Notes: generated by a model not told the origin, from the sequence alone. Counted from the first letter of the stretch, positions 22,370 through 36,926 are shown. The stretch is 64,000 nt of DNA from Cryptomeria japonica (GCF_030272615.1 NC_081408.1:622784476-622848475); one strand, 5' to 3'. Made by a program: numbers and translations.

Positions 22370-22386
22370 AAATCGTCTTTAAAACT
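22370..22386. repeat. Right target-site duplication of the - strand LINE
   Basis: AAATCGTCTTTAAAACT, one mismatch to the copy at 16174-16190. It marks the 5' end of the LINE. Confidence 0.9.
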
Positions 22387-23610
22387 ATTAATTATAAAAC
22401 TATTATTTTATAGAGCTATTAATATAATCAAAATCTATACAATCAAATCCAAAATAATTACAAACAAAGTCTTTAAAACTGTTAAATATAGCGTCCAAAT
22501 TCCTCCAACGTATACGGTAAGTGTGTGCTGTTTTCGAGGGAGGGTTTTGCAGATCGTGAAGGGAGTACTTCGAGATGCAAAATATTTTTCTTGTGCTTTT
22601 GCTTTTGCGTAAAAAGTGAAAATTTGAAGAGAAAAATAATTTGAGTAGATACAATATTTCTTTAATCATCTTGGATTTCATTGTGTTTGGATTGATTTTT
22701 CAAAGCGAAAATCTGTAAAGGAAAACACTGTGAGAAGATACAATATTTCTTCAATCATCTTGTTTTTCGCTGTGTTTAGATTGATTTATCAAATTGCTAT
22801 ATATTTTTTAAATTTGTCCTTTCATTAATTTTTAGGCCCCCTCTAAAACTAGTCCTCCTCTTTTGACCTTTGGTTCTCTTGCTAATACCTTCAACCTTTA
22901 TCTTTCTTGGGTTCTCCTTGACTTTATTATTCGTCATGGATCATGAAATTTAATTCAAAATATTAAAATCATGTGCAACAATAAAATTTCTCTTTTAACA
23001 GATCGGATCAGAATTTCAATAGATCTGAGCGTCATCACCTTGTAATGCATCACAGGAATTGGTGAAATTGAAAAAGTCTTTGCCGCTATACAGTTTAAGC
23101 TCAGCCACAGGACAATGAATAGAACCGTCTGCCAGGCTATTCCATGGAGTTCAATAGAGTGAATATTTGACAGTTAGGGTTTGGCACCTGAACAGTTTTG
23201 GAACCCCCTAGTGACATCTATGGCGATGATTTCCTCATGGCTTGGTCATGGATCAGAGCATGGGGATTTAATTTCATTGATTTTCCTTTTGTGATCCAAC
23301 TTCACGATGCCCTAGGTTCAAAGTTGTGCGAATTGGTAGAGCCATTTTTATTTTTTGATCCAGGGGTTAGATGATAATTTGTCGGACATGGAAAAGAACA
23401 AAGTGGATGGAAGTCGCATCATCTTTTCTGCTGTAGTGGACTTGCGATTCCTTGCCCGCTCCTTGTAATAAAAAGAGGAATAGTAGAGTGCGCAGAGACT
23501 TGGCGGTATCCCTCACCTTCTCAGCTTGCTTATTTCTGAATCTCCTGCGTTTCCTTCTTGCAACAATAACATATATTTAGGGTTACAAATTTCAGTAAAT
23601 GAATACAGTC
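22387..23610. other. Spacer between two LINEs, includes the 5' UTR of the second
   Basis: Non-coding. The left part is AT-rich and carries an 89-bp tandem repeat; the right part (from roughly 23 kb) has higher GC and leads into the second LINE. The boundary between old flank and LINE 5' UTR is not visible, and I could not find a target duplication matching its 3' end. Confidence 0.5.
22626..22800. repeat. 89-bp imperfect tandem repeat, two copies
   Basis: GATACAATATTTCTT(T/C)AATCATCTT occurs at 22648 and 22737 with similar flanks on both sides (GTGTTTGGATTGATTTTTCAAA and its counterpart), giving an 89-bp period. Confidence 0.75.
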
Positions 23611-25896
23611 ATGGTTGATAGAAGACATTTGGGTTCATGGGTGGATGTGGGTTGGGAAGACCCGCCTCATGTTCCGCAGTGGGTCTACATGAACGACAGA
23701 TGGAAGGACATGGCGATATAGGTAAACCGGAGTAGAAATAACAAGGTTTTTCGGTCAGTTTCAAAATACTTTCAAGGCTTCTTTCGGAACAGACACAGTG
23801 TGGCATGGAGGCAGAATAACAATGGGAGGAGATTCACTCGAGGGCATTTTAATAATGGTGAGAATCAAGGGAATTCTGAGAAGCAATTGAAGGGTTTTTT
23901 GGGGAAATGGTCTTTGGATCTGGGAAATTAACAAACGTTTGCTAGGGTCGTTGGCTTGGCAATTAAGGAGACTGTGGCTAGGGTTTCTGTTTCTTCACAT
24001 CAAGTGGGAAATAAGGTAAATGTGAACCTCAAGGAAGCTAGTTCGGAAAAGGTAAGTAAGATACCTACTGATCCTATTTTTCCAGGGGTTTCTTCATCAC
24101 AAGTTTGGGCTCCTATCCCTTGTATTGATATTCTGGGTTCCTATGTTGATCAGAAAGCGAATTGTTTGCATTTGAATGCTATTTTTGGGGAAATTTGGGG
24201 TGATCAAATTAGTTTGTTAAAGCTTTATCATAAATTGCAGAAAAGATAGGGGGATATGCATTATTTTCAATTATTGTCTGTGAATGCTTTTATAATTGTC
24301 TTTGATTCTCCTTGTTTCAGAGATGAGGTATTAAGAACTTTGCATCATTGGTTTGGAAAACATTTAATTTCAGTTGCACCTTGGAAACCTTTTTTTGTTC
24401 CTGCTTGGTCTAGTTTGAAACTTATTCCTTTCTGGTTTGGTTTACCAAAAATTCCTTTTGAATTTATGGATCCGGATGTTCTTGAGCAAATTGAAAATAC
24501 TATTGGAACTTTTTTAGCATCTAAAATGGACTTTGTGGAGGGGGAGGTTCTGGTAAAAATTTGTGTTCTTATTAACCCTAACAATGTTTGCCCCCATACT
24601 TGTAATATCAAGTCTCGTGATGGTATTTGGCGCCAGTCAATTGAGAAATTAGATACGGATCTTCTTACGTCTCCTTTACTTTTGGATGCTCCGTTACTTA
24701 TGGATTTTAAGAAAAACAAGAAGGTTGTTGGCTCTGTCCCTAAATCCCTTAATAAAGATAGTTTGTCGGCGGGAACTTTGGTTAAAGGATGTGGAAATGT
24801 CTCTTCACATAAATTGGTAGAAACATGTCACATTAATCTTGAAAATAATTGACTGTGTCGTAGTTCTGGGAAACCAAATGATCACACTTCGGGTTCGGTC
24901 TCACTTTCATCTTTTCTGAAGACATTTTCTAATAACGGGGGTATAGTGATGGATGGTAATCCCCTGATAAATGAAGTAGATCATTCATTGATAATAGATT
25001 GCCTTAATATGCCTAATAATCACATAAAAAGTAAGGATTACAATTTGCCTTCATGCACTCATAAGGAGGTTTTTGATTCTTCAAAGAATGTGAATTTAGA
25101 TAAAAATGTAGTGATTGATATGGAAACTATTAAACAGGTACTTGCCATAGGTCTTCCTAATGATGCTTCTTTAGTTCAGGAAATTAAGAAATTGGTGTCT
25201 AATAATTCCCCTCTGAATGTTGAAATTAATATGGCTAATGAATCTTCCTTAGGGAATAGTAATCTGTCAGAGGTTGTCCCAGTTATTATGCTAGATGAGA
25301 ATCTGGTTCAGCAAGTAAATGATATTTTTATCAATCATGCACATCAGATGGATGAGGGTATTACTGATAGAGTTGTTTGTTCAATTGAGAATGATTTGGG
25401 GGGTATAAACTCGACCCTTCCAATTTCTGAATCTGCTAATCCTTTTGCAGTTTTGGCTGCAACAGAATTGGGTTTTGAAGATAATCCAATTATCCTGGCT
25501 TCTCCAAAGTCATGCAAGAGTTTACCAATTGTCCAAACAACTCTAGTTTTTTCACCATCAGTGGTTTCTCCTGGGACAGGTAGGCCTCCAAATAATCTTA
25601 AGACTCAAATGGAAATTGATGTTGGAATTCAAAAGACTTTGTCCCTTTCTCTTGCTAGTGGGCAAGGGAGGCATTCGGTCTCTCTTGGTAGGCCTAAGAA
25701 AACATGCCTAACTCCTATAAGTGTAAAAAGAAAGAGGAGTAAAAGATCTATGACTAGTTCTCCTGTGACAAGGTCAGGGGCTGTGAAAGGTAATTTGCAA
25801 GGTTGCTTTGGGGAAAGCAAAAATTCTCCGACTAATGGGAAGAGGGGAGCTTTGGCCTCCCCTCGAGGACAAGAGAATTATTTCTTGGAATGTTAG
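23611..25896 (+). pseudogene. Second LINE ORF1 (DUF4283-like)
   Basis: One frame from MVDRRHLGSWVDVGWEDPP at 23611 to a stop at 25894, interrupted by stops at about 23719, 23932, 24247 and 24850. The core at about 24070-24640 resembles the plant L1 ORF1 domain of the DUF4283 kind: an FEIWG...LKLYHKLQK-like segment, FIIVFDSPCFRDEVLRTLH, LIPFWFGLPKIPFEFM and a conserved LVKICVLIN turn. I do not see a CCHC knuckle. The last third is Ser/Asn-rich with a basic patch (KRKRSKRSMTSS). The final 60-90 bases overlap the start of ORF2 in another frame. Confidence 0.75.
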
Positions 25897-28800
25897 GGGC
25901 TTAAATTCCCCTAACAAGAGACGCTTAATTAAGTCTCAAATGGACTTATTTAAGTGTGATATTTTTATGTTGCAAGAAACAAAGTTGTCAAATGAGTCTG
26001 CTGATTCGGTTTTTTCATCTTGGAGAAGGTGGAATTTTCTTTCTTCTCCTTCTTGTGGTGCTTCAGGAGGTTTGGCACTGCTTTGGAATAATTATAATAT
26101 TGAGGTACAGTTAATGGCATCTGCTACAAATTGGATGTTGACTTTAGTTATAAGCAAGATTTCGAAGGTTAAATTCTGGCTTTTTAATATTTATGCTCCG
26201 TCAGGAATTCAAGGGAAGAGTAAGTTATGGGGTGAATTAAAGAGGATTTCTTCTCCCTTAAGACATGGTTCCTTTATTATCTTTGGGGGTGATTTTAATG
26301 CTATCACTGATTTAGATGAGAAAAGAGGAGGTGTTTTCCATAATAAAAAGATTATGGATGACTTTGGGGATTTCAATTCTAATATGAGCCTTTTTTATTG
26401 TAAGTCTCAGAATGGGGTTTTCAAATGGACAAACATGAGAAGGGATTTTTATCAGATTGCTGAGAGATTAGATCGGTTTTTGTTATCTAAGAATTGGATT
26501 GATTCAGATTTTGAATTCTTTTCCTCTATTCTACCGGTCTCGGGTTTTGATCATTTTCCAATTTCCCTATCAGTTATTGAGGATAGGGCTTCTTTTAAGT
26601 CTCCATTTAAATTTGAGCCCATGTGGTTTAGGGATTCTTCCCTTTTTCCTCTACTTATGAAATGGTGGAATTCTGCTCCTTTCTGTTTTGGGTCCCGTAT
26701 GTTTTAGATTTCTAAGAAGTTAAGTTATTTGAAATTGAATATTAGGGAATGGAATATCTCGTATTTTAAGAACATTTTTAAGGAGAAACAAAGGATTCAA
26801 GATATGATTGAGTGTCTTAATACTCATGTGCTTCAACATGGTATGGTGCCACAAGTTTTTGATCAATTGAAGTCACTAAACTTACAGCTTGAGGAGGTGT
26901 TAGCTAGAGAGGAAATCTATTGGAGACATAAATCTAGAGAGTTATGGCTTTCAGATGGTGATAAGAACACAAAATTTTTTCATTCTTCAACTAAGATTAA
27001 AAGATGTAAGAATAGGATATCTTGTATTCGGTGTCAGAATGAGAATTTATTGATAGAACCAGAGGATATTGCTTCAAAGGCATTTAGGTTTTTTAAGTCA
27101 TTATTATCTTCGGAAAATGGAAATCTCAGCAATGATATTATATCTAATATTCTTCCTTTAGTATCTTTGGAAGACAATAAGATGTTGATGTCTCCCTTTT
27201 CCTTAGAAGAAGTTAAGAGTGCTGTCTTTGCCATGAATCCGAATAAAGCTCCAGGACCAGATGGTTTTACTCCTTTATTTTTTTAGAAATGTTGGGATTT
27301 TGTGGGAAATGATATTTTATTGGCTCTCGAGGAAGCTAGGAGAAATAGATCTGTTTTAAAAGAACTTAATACTACAATGATTGCAATTATTCCTAAAAAA
27401 GAGGATACTAAGAATTTTGCTGACTTCCGCCCCATTGCTTTATGTAACACTTTGTATAAGATATTTATGAAAGCAATTTCCCTTAGGTTGGCAAAAATTC
27501 TACCTAGGATCATTTCATTGGAGCAAGGTGGTTTTGTTCCTAGAAGGGAGACGACAAAGGGTGCAATTGTAGCACATGAGGTGCTTCATTCTATTTCCAC
27601 CCAAATAACCCCGACCATGATACTTAAACTAGACATGATGAAGGTTTATGATAGACTAGAGTGGGGGGCTTTATGTGCTGTTCTTGAGAAGTTAGGTTTT
27701 TCCAAAGCCTGGGTCAAATGGATTTGTTCATGTATTTCTTCTGCAAGATTCTCAATTTTAATTAATGGTTCTCCTTGTGGTTTTTTCACTTCCACCAGGG
27801 GTTTGAGACAGGGAGATCCCCTTTCTCCCTTTTTGTTTATTCTCCTAGCTGAAACCTTTAGTTGGGCTATTAGGGCTGCTAAAGTGGGGGGGCTTTGGAA
27901 AGGTATAAGGATTCATAATATTCCCCAAGGTATTTCTCATTGTCTCTTTGCAGATGATACTCTGTTATTTGGACATGCTTCGTTAGTTGAGGCAAAAGTG
28001 ATTAAAGGAATAATACAAAATTATGCATCGTTTTTTGGTCAGAAAGTGAATGGTGATAAATCAAAGATTTTCTTCCTTAATACATCACAACTGGTTCAGC
28101 ATAGGTTGCAATCCTTTTGGGGATTTGAGACTGGAAATCTTCCATGTACTTACCTTGGGATTCCTTTCTTTGATAAACATGATAAGATTGGTTTTTGGGA
28201 TAAGATTATTTTAGTCATTTCTAAAAGAATTCTCTCATGGAACCATAGATGGTTAACTTTGACGGGTAAAATTATTTTCATCAAGTCTATTTTGAATGCT
28301 GTTCCCATATATCTCATGTCTGTTTTGAAGTCTCCAAAAGCAGTTATTGTTAGTTTACAGGATACCCTTAGAGATTTTCTTTGGAACAATAATAAAGATG
28401 GCAAGAAAAAAATCCCTTGGGATAAGGTATGTTTGCCTAAGGAACTTGGGGGAACAGGAATTCAGAGTCTAGAGAATTAGAATTTAGCCGTAGGTGCTAA
28501 GTTGGTTTAGAATTTATATTACAAGCCTAGCTCCTTATGGGCACATATTATGTTTGCCAAATATTTAAATAATGGACCGAGAGAGTACATTTTTAAAGTC
28601 TCAAATTTGCCTTCGTGTTCTGCCATTTGGAATTTCCTTTGTAAATGTAGATCAGTTATTTTGCCTCATCTCTCATGGATTGTTCACAATGGTAGAAAGG
28701 TCAGATTTTGGGATGAAGTATGGAATGGATACACACCTTTGGTGAATATTAGGGATTGGTCTCCTCTGATCACTATTCTTTCCTCCCTTTGGGGTGTTTT

Positions 28801-30109
28801 TGTAGCAGATTATTTTGAAATTGTGACTAGTGGACCCCTTAAGCTAGCTAGATGGAAGTCGATTGATTTCTTAGATGTTGATCAAAGTATGAAATTAGAT
28901 TTTGAGAAGATTTTGGAGGATAGAATTGTATTTCTTTTTGATTTTGAGGGTGAACTTGTTTGGACAAAGAATATTTCTGGTAAGTACACTGTTAAAGATG
29001 GTTACAACTCTCTTATGGTTGCTAAAGATTTATCATCCCGGTCTTATAAGTTGTTTTGGCATTCGGCTTGTCTTCCTAAAGCTGGAGCCTTTGCTTGGTT
29101 GGCAGTTCAGGATAGAGTCCTTACAGGTATGAGACTTGATAGGCTTGGTATTACTGCTGTTTTCCCTTGTGTCCTTTGTAACAAAAATTTGGAATCTTCT
29201 TCACACTTGTTCCTACATTGTGATTATGCTTATGAATGTTGGCAGTGGTTGTTTGAGAAGTTAAATATATCCTTTGTTATTGGTAAGGATCTCATTTCCC
29301 ATTTTAGATCTTGGCCCTTTATGTTTGCCTCATCTTTTTATGCATGCCTTTGGATCATATCTCCATCTATTGTGATTTGGAATATTTGGCTAGAGTGAAA
29401 CAATAGGATATTTAAAAAAACAAGTTCTCCTATGTCTGAGGTTCTATTAAAAATTGAGTCTTCAATCTCTGAGGTTGCTTTGTCGTTTATTTATAAGAAT
29501 TTGGACAATCTTACTTCTTTTTCGCACTGGGATAGTAGAGTTACTAGAGCTTGGAAGATGTTGTCGGTTTTACCCTCTCATGGTTCAATTTTAAAAAAGA
29601 ATGATGCAATAGGTAAGAGATGCTCTGCTAGATGGAAACCTCCTCTGCAGGGGCACTTTAAACTAAATTTTGATGGGGCCTCTCATGGTAACCCTAGGCC
29701 GGCTGGGGTAGGCATGGTAATTTATGATCACAATGCAAATTTTATTCGAGCTAAGTGTCATGCTATTGGTTTTAAAACTAACAATTATGCGAAATTTCAT
29801 GCTTTGTCTTTTGGATTGGATATGACAATCTCTTTGGGAATTAAGGACATAATAATTGAAGGTGATTCTATGGTGATTATTCAATGTGTTATTAAAAAGA
29901 AATCAAATTGTTGGAATTTGCAGTATATACTTGATCTAATTTTACAAAAAATAGAATTGTTTGAATCTTTCTTGTTATCCCATTGTTACAAAGAAGTTAA
30001 TAAGATTGCAGATTATTTGGCAAATTTAGCCATTGATAGCAATGCTAATCAACGAGAGGTGGGTTTTGAGGAAATTCCTTCTAGGGTATGGGAAGGTTTG
30101 CAGCAATAG
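25808..30109 (+). pseudogene. Second LINE ORF2: endonuclease, RT, zf-RVT, RNase H
   Basis: One frame of 1434 codons with four stops (26705, 27284, 28478, 29396) plus a few further stops around 28510. The endonuclease starts IISWNVRGLNSPNKRRLIK and includes FMLQETKLS, FNIYAPSG, FGGDFNAI and FDHFPISL. RT shows NPNKAPGPDGFTPLFF, IAIIPKKEDTKNFADFRPIA, LEQGGFVPRRET, LRQGDPLSPFLFILL and catalytic FADD at 27947-27958. The YDRLEW block reads LDMMKVYDRLEW, with Lys-Val where Lys-Ala is usual. zf-RVT follows near 29160-29230 (CVLCNKNLESSSHLFLHC). The C-terminal RNase H (29660-30050) opens LNFDGASHGNPRPAGVGM and keeps the IIEGDS aspartate and a KIADYLAN end. Confidence 0.93.
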
Positions 30110-30580
30110 TTATGTGATTTTCTTGAGTAATGTTGATGTAAAATTTTATGATGATAATTATTCCCGCTTTCCCCTTTCATTTCAAGTATTCATGTTCGTT
30201 GTCTGGAGGAGTGTTCGAGCTCATGGTATTTGATACAATAGTGTTTTTCCAAAGGTTTTTTGATACTTTCTTTTTTGGCAGGAAGGTTTTTGGCTTATGG
30301 GATTTGGCACAAGGCTTTGGAAAATTTTGTCTTCTTCCATTGAAAGAAACTGTGGAGTCTACATTTGAAAATTATATGGGCTCTATGTAAAACTGATATT
30401 ATATGTGTTGTGACTGCATTTTGTATGTTGTTTTGCATGGGGTGTATAAACTGATCTGCTATATACTATAGGTTTATTTTATGAGCTGTGACCGGAGGTT
30501 TTCTTCCTAGGGTTCTTTCCTCTGGTATGCTCTTTGAATCCTATGTAAAAAATAAATAAAAAAAATATTAATAAAAAAGT
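30110..30580 (+). other. 3' UTR and A-rich tail of the second LINE
   Basis: About 430 bases without coding capacity, then TATGTAAAAAATAAATAAAA and further A-rich sequence. This is the normal end of a plant L1. Confidence 0.75.
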
Positions 30581-31308
30581 TTAGTAGAATAATCCACTTT
30601 TATTGAAAAAAAATAAAAAAATTCTCTTTTATCTTCACATATAATCATTATCTTGCCAGAAAATCCTATACTCTCAAAAGCAATCATCCAGAATTTCTCA
30701 CATCAACTAAACCTCAGCAGGCTACCTGTAAGTTTTTTAATACAGTGAACAATGTCAAGCTGCATTTATTCTTTATATCTTATTATCGCAGAAAACTTTC
30801 ATTTTTCTTTAACAGTGGACAACATGATGAAAACATCTAACAGTTGCCAGGATCTCCAGATAAATTGCTGCCTGACTGATGAGATAGGAAAATCCTACCA
30901 AAAGTTTCTAAGTTCTGGCCACACCATAGAAGAGAGGACATGAATTTTGCCCAGTTCACATCAATTAGTTGGAAATGTTTCTAGAAACTTAACATCTGAA
31001 AGGGAAGAGGAATGAAAGATGACATAAAATTCAACAAGCTTAATGGGTGCATCCAACACGCTGGAAAGGTACAGGTACCAAACTCTACATAGTGTTTATT
31101 GTGAATCTTAGAAATGCCCAGACAAAGCCTATGGAAATTGTAACTGGCTTGTGAATCTGAAATATGGATACTTCGACAAACTTTTAACAAATTCAATAGT
31201 TACATTAGAAAATGGTTTGGGCTGGCCGGAGGATTTGATTTTGATCTACAGTCTAGCTTTCAACTAAAATTATAATAAAACAAAGAGAAAGTGAGATAAA
31301 TTACGTAC
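30581..31308. other. Non-coding flank
   Basis: Ordinary AT-rich sequence. I looked for an NB-ARC exon that would continue the TIR pseudo-exon on the - strand and did not find one. Confidence 0.5.
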
Positions 31309-31631
31309 CCTCCAGTTGCTTCCAAGGTCTAGCCCGAGCGAGAGCAGATCTGTTCAAGGGCGCACTTCCACACATCAACATCGCTTCTTTCATATCTGTC
31401 TGGATGGCCATAATGTTTCTAAAATAATTTCTTATAGGGGTTCGATTCGCCTTCTGGGTGTCTAACATCGGCTGGGTCCACTCGATAAAATAAAGGAATG
31501 ATCAAACCATGAGTGGATGCCAACATTAAGGCTGCCTCCCTGAGACACCATGCCGAATCTGCATATCCTTTGGAAAATATAGGAATGAGTATGGCACAGC
31601 TCTTAATTGCTCTTTCCTCACATCTTTTCCC
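31309..31631 (-). pseudogene. TIR-domain exon of a resistance-type (TNL-like) gene
   Basis: On the - strand a 323-base segment reads CEERAIKSCAILIPIFSKGY, then ADSAWCLREAALMLAS, THGLIIPLFYRVDPADVRHP and, further on, DVWKCALEQICSRSG. This matches the central and C-terminal part of plant TIR domains: the AI-SCxxxIPIFSxxYxxSxWCLxE block and the IIPxFYxVxPxDVRxxxG block. It is bounded by plausible splice sites: TTTTTGAGTTTCAG before GGGAAAAG at 31631, and GG/GTACGT at 31309/31308. Two in-frame TAG codons show it is dead. TIR domains are NAD-cleaving immune signalling modules. No first exon, NB-ARC or LRR was found nearby. Confidence 0.75.
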
Positions 31632-32168
31632 CTGAAACTCAAAAACAAGTCATAGCTCTTAACATCTGTTGCAGCAGTTAACCAAGGAGTGGGAGTGGGT
31701 CTCTACATCTTAGTGTTCCAACTGATAAAGGAAGGAGAAAGTAATGATACAGGGAGAGAGATCCTACTGATAAAGAGGCACACAGGATTCAAAATTTCAA
31801 CCCAATTGTGTAATTGATACACACAAAGAAGGCCTGTCTTGAAGAGGGCACACTAAGTTTTTTCATTACTGTGCTGTTTCATGTGGACCCTGCTTGGAAA
31901 CTTCTGGACGTGTCAAATCATAACTTCTGTGCTATGCAGACAGAATAATTGCAAAATACACATAAAATGATTGTGAAATTGAACAGAAGCACTGCAGCCA
32001 CTGTCCTATATCAAAACGAAAGTTATCTATGTAGAACAATGCATTTTTGAAACTAAAATAGCTACATACGTAACTTCCCATCCAGCTCGTTTGTAAATAT
32101 ATTTAATAGATAGGCTGTCTCCTATGGAGGCACCCCACGTCTGAAAATTGTCTCACGCGGTTAAATCT
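31632..32168. other. Non-coding stretch upstream of the TIR pseudo-exon
   Basis: Probably intron or 5' flank of the pseudogene on the - strand. No recognisable TIR N-terminal exon is visible. Confidence 0.4.
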
Positions 32169-32405
32169 TTATTTTCCGATTTTTTTCATCCTTTTTTGTT
32201 TCGAAGGTTTTCTGTACATTGCTGAGAACCGCTTTGACAGATTATGTATCTTCGAGAACGCGCATACGGCTTTAGTCAAATGTTCTAAGTCCTTAACGCT
32301 GACATTTATATTTGATACAGTCCAGTGTACACCATCCCGTACAATAATGACCGAGTCCCAACCGGTCGTCTTAAAATAATTTTCCCAGCATTGTTTGTGT
32401 TACGC
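32169..32405 (-). pseudogene. Unassigned open stretch, possible relic exon
   Basis: A 78-codon stretch without stops on the - strand, bounded by TAA at both ends. It has balanced composition (GWDSVIIVRDGVHWTVSNIN, then DLEHLTKAVCAFSKIHNLSK) unlike the low-complexity frames around it. I do not recognise a family. It lies upstream of the TIR exon in the same orientation, so it could belong to the same lost gene, but an open stretch of this length can also arise by chance. Confidence 0.25.
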
Positions 32406-33260
32406 CTCACACCTGAAAACAAATCTTGATTCGCAATTTAAAGGCTTCCAAGTAGCGGTGAATTTTATTTTTATTTGGAGTCAAGTTTTGCAAATACTTG
32501 TGGAAGATTCTCCAGTTCCAGGTTTTGATGCTCTGTTTTATTTGCAGACGACTTCAAGATATCACTATATCATCGAAACTTATACTTCATAACAATTAGT
32601 ATGTATACATAAGACGCATTGACACTTTTTTGTTTGAATACTCATGTTTTTATTCAAATGAATCTCATAAGAATAGTCTATAGCAATACATTTTGACATT
32701 TGACTTTGCGGATCTTAAAAAATACTGATTCTTCTTTTGAAGATACATGTACCTAATACAATGTTCTTAAGATTAGTCAAAGATAACAACTATTTAATAA
32801 TCTAGTAGAGCAATTTAGATCACTCAAACTTACTCTGACCCCTTTTTGTCAAATCTTATGAACGAATTAACATACTCAACACTTAAATAGAAATGAGAGA
32901 AAATAAAGCATACGGCCATTTTTCTATGTCCAATGTTGCCCATCCTAAATAAGTCAAACATCTGAACCACAAATTTTGGAGGGTTCAAAGCGTCATATAA
33001 ATCACAGGAATTGGGTTTCTCTTATAGAATTGAAAGACCACACTGCTTTCCATGAGAAAAACATGGTTGATAGTGATTCTTTTTCTTAACCATGGACGGG
33101 CTAGGTTTTCTTCACTGTTACAGTGAACTCCCCAGATGTCTTAACTTACGTTTGTTATATTCCAAGGTGCTGGAGCTCCTGTTTTTATTTTTCGGAATTA
33201 AGAAAATGAAGCCACATGAATAAAATAAAAATTTCCAGTAATATTGGAGTCTCAATATCT
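32406..33260. other. AT-rich intergenic DNA
   Basis: No gene, repeat or regulatory signal that I can support. Confidence 0.5.
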
Positions 33261-33276
33261 AAAACGGTTCTATGTT
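33261..33276. repeat. Left target-site duplication of retroposon copy 1
   Basis: AAAACGGTTCTATGTT, identical over 16 bases to 34075-34090. Confidence 0.92.
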
Positions 33277-34074
33277 TTTGATTAAGGGTAAACAGGTTTT
33301 GAGGGGACCAGAAACCCTATACAACAGGTTTTGAGGGGACCCGAAACCCCACAGGTTTTGAAGGGACCCAAACCCTCAGATTTTACTAGGATCTGGAACC
33401 CACAATACAACACTGCTAAAAGAAAAGAGCTTCAACATAGTAGCAACTACACCATAAATTGGACATAAAAACGTCCCTAACACATAAACAAGGGTTTTGC
33501 AAGGCTCCCTTAGCCTACAGATGTTTCCATGGGTGTATCCAGGCACCCATCACCTTCAACAACACCAGATTACAATAGATCAACATATTCTCACAATCTA
33601 GACAAATGGGGTTTTGAAGGACTCCCCTAACCTTCATCATGAGTTTTAAACTAGCTCTCAAAACCAACAAACAAGGGTTTCCCTAGGCTCCCTTAACCTA
33701 TAACAAAGTATTCAACCTGCCAACAACACAACTAACCCATAACCAAAAACCACAACTGGCCAGATTGGGCCCTTTAAAATTGTTAGCATCCAGCTTGCTT
33801 GTGGGAAGAACAAGACTCCCACAATCAGGACACATGGAAAAGAGAAAAAAACTGAAAGCACAAGCAACAAACAACCAATCTGTGGGTTTTACCAAGCTCC
33901 CACAACTTGAAAACGAAAAAACCAGCCAATTGATTCCAAACAGAACTTTGGATTTGAAAGGGTCCCTCAACCCACAAAAAATTCTAGGTAGTAGGGGCAC
34001 ATAGAACCGAGACCTTGCCATGAAGAAACACATGAGAGAAATGAAAGGTAGCTTCAATTAGCAACACGAGCAAC
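33277..34074 (-). mobile_element. Unrecognised retroposon, copy 1 (5'-truncated)
   Basis: A 798-bp segment bounded by a perfect 16-bp direct repeat. Its - strand 3' end reads CCCTTAATCAAA, the same terminus as the 1965-bp copy at 40733-42697; its other end falls within that longer copy. Variable 5' truncation and long target duplications point to target-primed reverse transcription. It contains about nine copies of a dyad motif (consensus GGGTTTTGnAAGGCTCCC then nnAACC). A 119-codon - strand frame (34057-33698) includes CGSLVKP, CGSLVLPTSKLDANNFKGPN and CGFWL, with clear amino-acid similarity to the frame of copy 2. No RT is present. Confidence 0.75.
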
Positions 34075-34090
34075 AAAACGGTTCTATGTT
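34075..34090. repeat. Right target-site duplication of retroposon copy 1
   Basis: Perfect 16-base match to 33261-33276. Confidence 0.92.
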
Positions 34091-34455
34091 ATTGCTGCTG
34101 CTTCTATGTTTTTGAAGTAAAGTAAAGGTGGTTTCAAAATACAAAATTTTTAATTTACAAAGGTTTTCAGAATTCTTAAATAAAATTGGAACTTCAAGAA
34201 TTTTTGAGATATCATAATCTTATTTAGTTACATACAATTGAGGATTGTATCTTTCAATTATTCCAACTTTATTTTCAATTTTGAATATTAATATATATTT
34301 GATAGTTATTCAATAATTTTGAAAAATATATATTTTTAGTGAATTATACTAAAATATTATGTTTTTTCGGAAGAAGTTTTGAGTTTACTACTTATGTAAC
34401 AATTTGCATGAGATTTTTCTTAAAAATTCTATATTCTGAAAATAAAGCCTAAACC

Positions 34456-36926
<2,471 letters not shown>

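Larger units (their letters stand above)
23611..30580 (+). mobile_element. L1-type LINE with C-terminal RNase H
   Basis: A second non-LTR element, head-to-head with the first. Its ORF1 and ORF2 overlap; ORF2 carries endonuclease, RT, zf-RVT and RNase H. A 3' UTR of about 430 bases ends in an A-rich tail around 30543-30580. The start given is the ORF1 start; the 5' UTR probably begins a few hundred bases earlier. Each ORF keeps one frame throughout, with only point stops, so this copy looks younger than the - strand LINE. Confidence 0.88.

Noticed and set aside
30543-30620. Target duplication for the second LINE
   Set aside because: I compared the sequence after the A-rich tail with 22387-23610 and found no match longer than a few bases.
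33277-34074. Retroposon as a DNA transposon or MITE because of its dyads
   Set aside because: No terminal inverted repeats; target duplications are 16 and 18 bp and the 5' end varies, which fits retroposition.
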